Source of the DNA: Owenia fusiformis
Lineage: Eukaryota; Annelida; Polychaeta; Sabellida; Oweniidae
Assembly: GCA_903813345.2 (NCBI GenBank)
Contig: CAIIXF020000004.1
Location: 7,709,525 to 7,773,524 of the forward strand
Reading direction: 5' to 3'
Length of the DNA: 64,000 nt
The notes below the pieces were generated by a model. That model was not told where the DNA came from. It was given only the letters and a program-made list of their open reading frames with translations, and did not search any database. The position numbers were made by a program, and so were the translations under genes. Positions 33,290 through 43,117 of this stretch are shown in pieces (position 1 is the stretch's first letter; every line of letters begins with the position of its first letter).

Positions 33290-34005
33290 TGGATGAGTGT
33301 TCAGCTTCAGGACATATACTATTTCGTAATTTATATCATATTTCGTTACATCACACTCGCACTGATGAGTGTTCAGCTTCAGGACATATACTATTTCGTA
33401 ATATATATCATATTTCGTGACATCACACTCGCACTGATGAGCGTTCAGCTTCAGGACATACTATTTCGTGATATATATCATATTTCGTGACATCACACTC
33501 GCACTGATGAGTGTTCAGCTTCAGGACATATACTATTTCGTAATATATATCATATTTCGTGACATCACACTCGCACTGATGAGCGTTCAGCTTCAGGACA
33601 TACTTTTTACTATTTCGTGATATATATCATATTTCGTGACATCACACTCGCACTGATGAGTGTTCAGCTTCAGGACATATACTATTTCGTAATATATATC
33701 ATATTTCGTGACATCACACTCGCACTGATGAGTATTCAGCTTCAGGACATACTATTTCGTGATATATATCATATTTCGTGACATCACACTCGAACTGATG
33801 AGCGTTCAGCTACAGGACATACTATTTCGTGATATATATCATATTTCGTGACATCACACTCGCACTTTTGAGCGTTCAGCTTCAGGACACATACTATTTC
33901 GTAATATATATCATATTTCGTGACATCACACTCGCACTGATGAGCGTTCAGCTTCAGGACATACTATTTCGTGATATATATCATATTTCGTGACATCACA
34001 CTCGT
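33290..34005. repeat. Minisatellite, ~70-76-bp unit, about ten copies
   Basis: Units read GATGAGYGTTCAGCTTCAGG, ACATACTATTTCGTRATATA, then a CGTGACATCACACTCGCACT block. Longer units (with an extra ATAT and TTCGTAAT) interleave with shorter ones (TTCGTGAT). The repeated motif TGACATCA resembles a CRE/AP-1-type site. Confidence 0.9.
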
Positions 34006-35050
34006 CACACTAGGAAAATATAAGTTGAGTTGAGTTAACACTAAAGAGTCCAGGTGCATGACAAAATTGGTCAATGTCACAATTTTCATGTTAATGTTTT
34101 GATTTTTTTAGGATTAGCTGACATCCTTTCCCAGTGTCCATAAATTTGGAACTTTCATCTTCAAACCCCTTTTTACTATCATATTTGCAGTAAATACGTC
34201 AAATCTTTTTTTAGATATTATTTATGATATACTGTATTTGTGATATAATACTGTAGGCCTATATTTCCAATAAACCCTGTAATATGTGCGACACTAAAGA
34301 ACCATGATGTATTGGACACGCTGATGATGTCAACGTTTGTGACAGAAATCGTTTTGAAACAAAAAAGGAATAGTTATAGCCTATTGCTAATTTTGAAAAA
34401 CTAAAACTATTGTTTGTAAAAATTACTACAAGTATATGTAACCTTTGAAATAAAAAATCTGGCCAACATCATAGATTCTGATGTGGCATGGTTTATGGGA
34501 AATGTTTATTTCATGGCGCACATATGTAGGTTTAAGTGACTAGATGCGAGTATGAACAATCTTGATTTACGTCATCAAATATTCAGAATTCAGTCAAAGT
34601 GATGCCATATTTGAAATCTACATGCAAAAGTATTCTCGGAAATATGGTTTCGAAAATTGTTAATCAACTTTGAAAATTTAATTTTTTTTGAAAATGTGAC
34701 TTCTTGTTCGGGTTGATTCGCCATGGTACAAAATCAAAAAAATATTCGAAATATTTGTTCTTGTATTAGACAGATAACGTTTTCTTTTACTGGACATATT
34801 TTAATTTGCATAAGTATAAGGACATATGGGTTATATGAAAATTGAACCACTAAAACAGATGTAATTTAAGTTAATTTGAACTTTCTACTATCAGCCATGT
34901 TAGCTGATCCGAATGAGCCACCTGGTGGTGAAACTTCAATTTCAATTCAATTAATTTATTTCATAATTTCTTATATAAATTACATTATAAATTCATGCCG
35001 CTCGACGCCCGTGGGCCCATGTGCAAGTTCCCAAAGCAGTCGTGGCATAC
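34006..35050. other. Intergenic with an inverted dispersed repeat
   Basis: 34640-34862 is the reverse complement of 3270-3490. The rest is AT-rich and featureless to the eye. Confidence 0.5.
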
Positions 35051-35051
35051 A

Positions 35052-35150
35052 ATGTTAGTCGGCTCTTGTGGGATTTTCTCAACATTATCAACGTAAATAT
35101 CAATTTCACTGGGCGTCCATGGTCAGCCGTCCACGCATAATCACAAATGT
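35052..35150 (-). pseudogene. Degenerate duplicate of the matrix-protein last exon
   Basis: On the minus strand it resembles the last exon at 35208-35294: ATTTGTGATTATGCGTGGAC, then a GGACGCCCAGTGAAATTGAT block and ACGTTGATAATGTTGAG, ending with CAAGAGCCGAC before TAA. An internal insertion duplicates the TGGACG part and disrupts the frame. Confidence 0.65.
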
Positions 35151-35207
35151 GTTAGAACAAGTTTTCATTTCCAGTTTTCAAAGTAGACCCAATCATGTCA
35201 CACAATG

Positions 35208-38200
35208 TTAGTTGCCTCTTGTAGGTGTTTCTCCAATATTGTCAACGTAAATATCCATTTCACTGGGCGTCCAAGCGAAATCACAAATCGCCAGCTGTAA
35301 AATATTATGAGATTCATTCATTCTCGTATGATTGTGAAATTCTATTGAATTTTAGTCACATGGTGACGTAACTATAAGCTATTTAGACCCTTGGGTAAAA
35401 TGCACGCCATTTTTGAGCCCCTTTCTATAAAAACGAGTCATTTGGAGCCAAATTGATAAATCCTAGGGTTTTCAAGAATTAATTTCAATTTGATGACAAC
35501 AATACATATTTATCAGCTGCCATAGAAAAGGTTTTTACAGTGTTAAAAAGCCACAATGTCATGTCTTTTGTACAAAATAATCGAATGTTTTTAACTGACA
35601 AACTACATTGAGATGGCTTGCTTTTTTTAATATAACAATTACCCAATCAGAATGCAGTATTTCAATAATGTGGCTAATAACTTTAAATATTACTCACATG
35701 GGCAAGGTTTGCATTTACGTTGAAGACTAAGGGGGAATCAGTTCCTTCGAACACAACTGGAAATAATAGATAAGAGCAGTTTATTATTAGGCCATTCAAA
35801 GTTAAGTTTGACAACGTTGAGGAAACTCTCACTACCATCATATTCAACCTCGTTCTGAAGGCGGTTAATTGAAACTGAACAGTCACCCTCAGTGGTAGCC
35901 AATTGTCATTTAACTATGGTTCAAGAGGAGTCTGAATAGGAAAGAATCATTCATGTCCTAGACAGAACAAACAAATAAAATCCAATGCGTCAATTAGGAT
36001 ATGATTTGTCTGTTTTTCTGCAAGAAAAATGGCTCACCAAGCCCGTAGCTAGGATTTACCTGGGAGGGAGCGGTTTACTAAGGGTAGCTTTGGCCAAGGG
36101 GGAGCTTTTTGACAGTTTTTGGCAAAAAATCAGGCGAAAACTGCTCAGAATGGTGAAAAACTGCATAATGTTGAAAGAATTTCTGGCCAGTGGGGGTAGC
36201 GGCCGCTCCCTCCGCTCCCCCTGGCTACGGGCCTGCTCACTAATACAAGTGTGATTGAAAATTAAACCGATAAGCGAGTATGTGATGTAATGTTTGAGTC
36301 CTTGCGAAACTTCAATAAATCGTAACTTGATACATTTCCCTGCTGGAAATATGGTAGACAGTAATGAGTTTGATTGCTATTTGATAGTAAAATGATCTAC
36401 TGTAAATGATATTATGCGATTACACAATAGGTGAAATGATGAGACAAAATAGCTACATCTGCCGTATGTAGATGCTTCGCTATAGATGCAATGACGAGGC
36501 AAAATAGCTATAATTAATGAGGTGAAATGATGAGGCAAAATAGCTATGAGGTGAAATGATGAGGCAGAATAGCTAAATCTGACGTATGTAGATGCTTCGC
36601 TATAGATGCAATGACGAGGCAAAACAGCTATAATGAGGTGAAATGATGAGGCAGAATAGCTATGAGGTGAAATGATGAGTCACAATAGCTAAATCTGACG
36701 TATGTAGATGCTTCGTTGTAGATGCAATGATGAGGCAAAATAGCTATAATGAGGTGAAATGATGAGGCAGAATAGCTTAATCTGACGTATGTAGATGCTT
36801 CGCTATAGATGCAATGACGAGGCAAAATAGCTATAATGAGGTGAAATGATGAGGCAGAATAACTATTATGAGGTGAAATGATGAGACAAAATAGCTATAA
36901 TGAGGTGAAATGATGAAGTAAAATAGCTATAATGAGGTGAAATGATGAGTCAAGGTAGCTATAATGAGGTGAAATGATGAGTCAAAATAGCTATAATGAG
37001 GTGAAATGATGAGACAAAATAGCTAAATCTGACGTATGTAGATGCTTCGCTGTAGATGCAATGACGAGGCAAAATAGCTATAAGATGAAATGATGAGGCA
37101 GAATAGCTATTATGAGGTGAAATGATGAGACAAAATAGCTATAATGAGGTGAAATGATGAAGTAAAATAGCTATAATGAGGTGAAATGATGAGACAAAAT
37201 AGCTAAATCTGACGTATGTAGATGCTTCGCTGTAGATGCAATGACGAGGCAAAATAGCTATAATTAATGAGGTGAAATGATGAGGCAGAATAGCTAAATC
37301 TGACGTATGTAGATGCTTCGCTATAGATGCAATGACGAGGCAAAATAGCTATAATGAGGTGAAATGATGAGGCAGAATAGTTATTATGAGGTGAAATGAT
37401 GAGACAAAATAGCTATAATGAGGTGGAATGATGAAGTAAAATAGCTACAATGAGGTGAAATGATGAGTCAAGGTAGCTATAATGAGGTGAAATGATGAGT
37501 CAAAATAGCTATAATGAGGTGAAATGATGAGACAAAATAGCTAAATCTGACGTATGTAGATGCTTCGCTGTAGATGCAATGACGAGGCAAAATAGCTATA
37601 ATGAGGTGAAATGATGAGGCAAAATAGATATTATGAGGTGAAATGATGAAGTAGAATAGCTACTCTGTATGGAAAATGATGAGGTAAAAAGCGATCGTGT
37701 ATATGAAATTAAGAGACAAAATAGCGTCATTGTAGATGAAATGATGAGGAAACTAATAAGACATTGTAGATAAAAACGTATGAGGCAAAATAATTGCACT
37801 CAAGGTGAAATAATGAGGCAAAATACATGTAATTATGCAGCTACACTGTTTGTGTATTCTGTTAACGTCATGTAACTGCGTGTGTACCACATGTGATGAT
37901 TCTGTCATTCGATTTTTAAGGGTACTGTAGCTATTGCAAACGTACATTCCTTGGGTATGGCCGTGACAGCGCCATCTTTGTTTACTTGAAGGCCCTCTGG
38001 TGAGAGTTTTATAATCACGTGTCCTGAAGCACCTTTCTGAAATAAAAATGAAAATCTGAAATAATTTGAGAATACTATTCTAGTAGGTCAAATTAGCCAA
38101 ATAACTAATGTTTCTTATGATGAGTCAAACTCATGTGTTCACATCGCTATGTGATGTAAAATATTGTTTAAATCAAACTACTAGATATGTACATGTATCA

Positions 38201-41200
38201 AACTGATTAAAGTGGCAGCAAAGATTACAGACAAGAGTGTAAAAAGTAAAATGTTAAAAGCAATATTTTTTCAGATGTGCACATACTCGAACTCTCAAAC
38301 ACTTGTCAGGAACTCTAGTCATGGCATGTTTCTTTCACAATCTAAATTTTCTTTTATGATTGATCCAATATTTAATTACATTTTATATTTTACATTATTT
38401 GCGGCATCTTTAAGTTTCATACACATATTTATAACAATAAGGGTCAAACTCAAATGTGGCAATTTTAGGCCTATGATACTTTCCAACCATAACATAAATA
38501 TAGTATCTTACCTCTCCCGTTGCCACGACAGTGACATTGTTGGCTATGTTACGTAATATCACTGTGACCGTATCACTCCTGCATCTTAGCTCAAATGTTG
38601 GCTACAAATACAATTACAATGCAATATTGTATGACATGATACAATTCAGTACAAAAGTTATCAACTGAAAATCCTCATCACTGATACCCCCACCTTCTTG
38701 ACTATGTGAGTCCAATATTTACATCTTTATTTATACGAAGATGTGTTGAGATGTCTGATTCATAGTTATCTGAATACTCAAGGTATTAAAGTACGTTTGT
38801 CGTATCATCATGATAAACCATGACATCTCTATTTCTTCTGAGCCCTGCTCAGATCACAGAATATGCCTCATAATATCAGAGCATGTTTCTGCAGGTGAAA
38901 CAGAAAGATGCTATATTGAGTATCAGAATGATGTCGTATGTAAGATGGAAAGTGGAACATGGGGAAAGCAATATATCATACAAGTACCAACGAGTGGTTA
39001 ATTATTTGTGGTTGAATTTTATCATTTTCCTTATTCCCATTGGATAACATTATGAAGATAATATTTCCGACATTTAATTTTCCGAACCAGGCAAAAATTA
39101 GGCAATAGGTAAATTAAATAATTGGGCAAAATTAGCATTACTGTATACGTCTTTAGACTGACGGGTGCAAAATTTCGCGCCTTGTTAGGGATAGGATTTT
39201 CGCGTGTTTTTTATTTCACGCTACCAAGGAGCTGGACAGGAGAATCTAGCTAAACAATATTTTCGAAATCTCCAGAAGAGCCCCCCGAATCAAAGACCTA
39301 ATTTACATATACGATAGCTTATTTTATATACAGAATCAATCTTATACCAACCTGTATGTTTCCTCCAACATCCTCGTTACCATTCGTAATTACACCATCG
39401 ATATCGGTACCATTAACCAACAAGAAAGCTAACGTGAAATTTTGTCCATACCAATTATGTATAAAGATGGGTAACTTAGCGGGTGAGGGTTCACGAACAA
39501 ACTTGCCGACATGATCATCGGGGCCTCTGGGTCCTCCTTTGAGGATCTTGCTTCTCCCGGGGTATATCGGGACATCATAGTTAGCGTCATTCCAGTCGGA
39601 AAAGGACCAGTAAAGACAACCGGGAGTTTTAACTGCATCTAACAAATTGTTTTAATTCTTTCAAAATGGCATTAGTATGAGGTGAGGCAATATGTTTTCC
39701 TTGAAGTAAAGACATATTTCTAGCATTGCTTCAAAAACTGTGGACACCCCCCTTATGCCTATCTACTTCTCCAACAGAACATACTAGTCTTGCTTCAAGG
39801 CTATGGACCCCCCCTCCCCCTTATCTACTTCTCCAACACAACATCAACCTGGTGTAAAGAAGATAGAGGGTCCAGAGTCTTGAACTAACATAGGTCGTTC
39901 GAAAAGTCTTGCACGACAGCTTCTCAAGAGAAGAGATTTTTTTATTCTTATGTGAAATTTCATACAGATATAGACTGCTACTAATTATTCACCTGATTCA
40001 GGATCCTCCAGGCAAAAACATTCAGTTAAATCAAACTTTCTGTTGCCAGGACAAGATATTACTTCAGTGTATCTAACTGACGTGCTAGGTCTATCATCAA
40101 GAAGGAGTCTGTATGTAGTTGGGCTAAGTTGTTCATACACTATGTTACCATAGCAACACTGTCCTAAATAATCATATATCAAAATAGTCTTTCATATAAA
40201 AGCTAAGAATAAGCGATGTAATTAGAAACTTTTATTGAATTTCACATGGCTCAAGATTTAGATTCTGTGACAGTTTATGTGCATAAACTAGAATCTATGG
40301 ATGATAATATGACTAAGGTTGTAACACAAAATTGATTATTTGTAATATCAAGGTTGATCTTAGACATTCACGCGCAAAGAAAATAGTTCTTATATACTTA
40401 CTAGCAGTGTCAAACGTACCACAGGAATCATTTTCAGGGGCTGAAGGCAACTCACCTTTTTAAGAAAACATAAAATTTTACCATGATAAATGTTCAAGTA
40501 CAATCAACTGATACATGTGATATGGAACAATATTTTACCGAAATTGGAGTAATACAATAAATATCATCATGGTAACTGTCCAAGTAATGGTATAACATTA
40601 AATATTACCATGGGTTCTGTCATAAGATCAAAACATGATATATTGATTATAGTCCAACTTATATGACAACAGTCCTAAAAGAAGAAACGTTACCATGGCA
40701 ACTCATCTATGGTATAGAGTAAAACATGGAATAGAGGTTCATGAGTAAAACAAGAATGTTTAACATTGCAGTTGCCCTCCATTTTAAAGTAAAATAACAA
40801 TTAATGACTTTTTATCATGACAACTAATTAGACATGATGAGATAATATCAAAGTTCAACAACTGCACTATAGTAAAACAAGATATATTACCATAGAAACG
40901 GGTCATATGTACAGTACTATAGAAACTGCACAGTAGGGTTAATACATACAATATACAGCAAAGCAGTCAGCAAAACAAGAAGTATTACCATAGAAATTGC
41001 CCGTAGGGTTATATATAAAGTAAAACAAGAAATGGTACCTTTGCAAATACCATTGAACACTGAAGTAAAAATCAACGTTTCAAAAATTAAAACAAGAAAT
41101 GTTACCATGGCAACTTGGATCACTTCCTGCTACATTGCTGGCAAAATCACAAACGTTCCTTGTACGATTCCAGACCAAAGGGTTCTCACATCTACGCTGA

Positions 41201-41816
41201 ACGGCCACAAAATTATTCAATTTCACATGACCATCGACACATTGGTGATATGTGCAATCATTGTCTCCAAGGTCAGCTGACCAAAAGTACCCGGATGTAC
41301 ATAACGAGGAGTCGGGTACATTCACTCCTATAACATGACATGGATACCACATATGGAAAATGTGAGAAGAGAAGAAAAACTGATTTAGAAGTCTATTGTG
41401 CCAAAGAAGTTGGGGATCCTTATTCTTGGTCACAAGGGTCTATTTAAAAAAAACAATTTCACCCCCTCCCCTCCCATATACCTTGTCAATACCTTGTCTA
41501 TTCTCGATCAGTTTGCGTCCAAAATGACCATCCAAATTCCTTCCACAGTGTAGAAGAAGATGATGTTATATAGTGATACCAATAATTTAATGATATATTT
41601 CCTGAATAGTTTTTCAACGCTTATAAAAATGTGTAGCACTTACTATAACTGAACGTGACATTCTTACTGACTTTTCTTTTTATTAATATAAAACAACTGG
41701 GGTCACTGTTGAAGGTAATTATATGAAGGCAAGATTCTTTAAAATGTGAATTCTTTTTTCTTACTGATGAGTTTCTCCTGGGCTGATGCAGCAGTTATCA
41801 ATTGCAATATACACAT
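35208..41816 (-). CDS. Secreted chitin-binding / laminin-G-like matrix protein, paralogue 2
   Basis: Same nine-exon plan as paralogue 1: 41816-41765, 41327-41106, 40455-40402, 40163-39993, 39638-39352, 38601-38512, 38036-37946, 35831-35698 and 35294-35208 (395 aa). The start is a different ATG: the paralogue 1 start is lost and an internal ATG gives a short signal peptide MCILQLITAASA. Domains follow in order: chitin-binding (exon 2), linker, Cys-rich CPGNRKFDLTECFC block, laminin-G-like region. The exon 8 acceptor is uncertain. The best-looking site (CCGCCTTCAG, exon edge ~35855) breaks phase, while a weaker GGTAG acceptor giving 35831 keeps it. All other junctions agree with paralogue 1. 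An intact frame with many synonymous-looking differences suggests both copies are under selection (inference). Confidence 0.68.
36041..36232. mobile_element. hAT-like MITE in paralogue 2 intron, CTCAC direct repeats
   Basis: Ends CAAGCCCGTAGC and GCTACGGGCCTG are inverted; CTCAC flanks both sides. The internal GAATGGTGAAAAACTGCATAA core matches the element at 21790-21971 in inverse orientation. The 5-bp flank duplication is shorter than the 8 bp expected for hAT, so the superfamily is uncertain. Confidence 0.7.
36400..37830. repeat. Minisatellite of AATGAGGTGAAATGATGAGG units (~31-33 bp)
   Basis: Some 40 units of TAATGAGGTGAAATGATGAG plus GCAAAATAGCTA fill the intron between exons 7 and 8 of paralogue 2. 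A longer variant (AAATCTGACGTATGTAGATG, then CTTCGCTRTAGATGCAATGA) recurs about eight times, giving higher-order periodicity. Paralogue 1 has only a few degenerate units at the matching place (11320-11560). Confidence 0.9.
38602..39351. other. Intron of paralogue 2, no separate gene
   Basis: AT-rich intron between exons 5 and 6. A TTTCGCG-rich stretch at 39160-39240 may be a decayed MITE of the 50814-51291 type. Short ORFs here have no support. Confidence 0.4.
39352..39638 (-). CDS. Paralogue 2 exon 5, start of the laminin-G-like region
   Basis: 287-nt exon, one codon longer than its partner at 15448-15731. It encodes DAVKTPGCLYWSFSDW through NEDVGGNIQ with the same KLPIFIHNWYGQ core. Loss of the first Cys of the CPGC pair coincides with a gained Cys in exon 8 (LIINCSYLL). 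Confidence 0.8.
40460..41105. repeat. Intron-2 minisatellite of ACCATGGCAACT-type units, paralogue 2
   Basis: About ten degenerate units (ACCATGGCAACT, ACCATAGAAACT and similar, with AGTAAAACAAGA spacers) fill the intron. As in paralogue 1, the unit core equals the exon-2/intron-2 junction at 41101-41114. Confidence 0.7.
41106..41327 (-). CDS. Paralogue 2 exon 2, peritrophin-type chitin-binding domain
   Basis: 222 nt, phase 1-1, six cysteines in the same spacing as 21396-21617 (SLCTSGYFWSADLGDNDC, YHQC, QRRC, RNVC, DPSC). Substitutions are mostly conservative. Exon ends are conserved exactly. Confidence 0.85.
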
Positions 41817-41829
41817 ACACCAGAACCAA

Positions 41830-42919
41830 ATCCTGAAATGAAGAAGTCAGTTACTGTTTTAGGAATTATAGATCATTCCATATTCAAATTGGAAGAATCT
41901 CTAATGCAATTATACAGGTTTTCAGGATGCGCGCTCCCCCTAAAATTCGGCGTAGACAATTATTTAGTTCTAACGGAATTTGAATAACACTTGCATGTTG
42001 TATTTATAGTGGGGATTATTCTTTTTATTTTCAGATTGTATGAATTGTATATTGAATGTTAAATTCAAAACTACGCAAATCAATGTTAGAACACCAATTT
42101 TATAATTGCAAAACGACAGTTTTGATAGTTATAATAGATGGTACTCATGCTTTAATGTTAAAACATTAGCCTATTTTAAATTATGTAGCCGCTGACGAAA
42201 AATCAACGCACTGCTTGAAAACGATGATCTTTGCCCGGGGATCTTTGACATCGTACTCATTTCTTGATGAAATATTGTTCTATTTCTCTGAAAATGCGGG
42301 ACATACGTAACATGTTATTCAAAAAGTATTCGATGGAATCAGACGATGTGATGTTACTACAAATGAGGATGGAGATAAAAGTATGGTCAGTCGATTTAAA
42401 TTTTAAAAAGTTATCAATTACAAGTATATCGCACGTTATCATATGTGTTTGGGATGTTCAGTTTAATCAAGATTTCGGTTAAGAAATGGTAGATTTTACC
42501 GAAGGTTGATGAAAATGATTTTACCGAAAAACAATATGTTTGTCGTTATCCAAGAAATATATACTAGTATTTACTATTTTCTAATTCCAAAAATGCTCAG
42601 ATTGCAACAAAATGCATTCAAATTTTGGAAATTTCTGGGACCCCCCTATTAGTCATTCTCCGACCTCCTTCGTCATCTTCCGGCCACGAATTCAATAATC
42701 AAGGCGCACCCCCTAACCTGATATCCTGGATCCGCCCCTGAAGGTTGTTTAAATAAAACAGGGGAGGTTATGAAATCAATTTAACTAGAAAATAGGAATT
42801 CTCGCGGAATAGCAAATCCCACCGTTTGACCGCACAAAACATTCGTCATTTTGGGCAAATTATGAAAGAAATAACTAGGCATCAGTTCTGTCAAATTTTT
42901 TCCAAATCTACAACATTAT
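41830..42919. other. Upstream/intronic region of paralogue 2
   Basis: No gene recognised. GATATCCTGGATCCGCCCCTG at 42719-42739 looks like one end of a hAT-like MITE, with an upstream CCCCCTATTAG block; the other end was not found. Confidence 0.4.
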
Positions 42920-43117
42920 TCTTTTTTTTTTTATCATGTTTTATTTAATACAATAATATATGTTAAAAGAAAATTTCCAAAAAGGCGACTTGGTTTAACA
43001 TTATAAGTCGCAGGGTTAATTAACAAAATTTATTAAAAAAAACAAAAAACAATCCATTTGGTGAAGCAAATTGGTGAATAAATTAAGCATAGAAGGTTTG
43101 ATAATTGCTGCTAACAC

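Noticed and set aside
33290-34005. Hammerhead ribozyme, because CTGATGAG recurs in each repeat unit
   Set aside because: The required GAAA after stem II is absent on the same strand (only TTTCG occurs, giving GAAA on the opposite strand), and no stem I/III pairing could be drawn.
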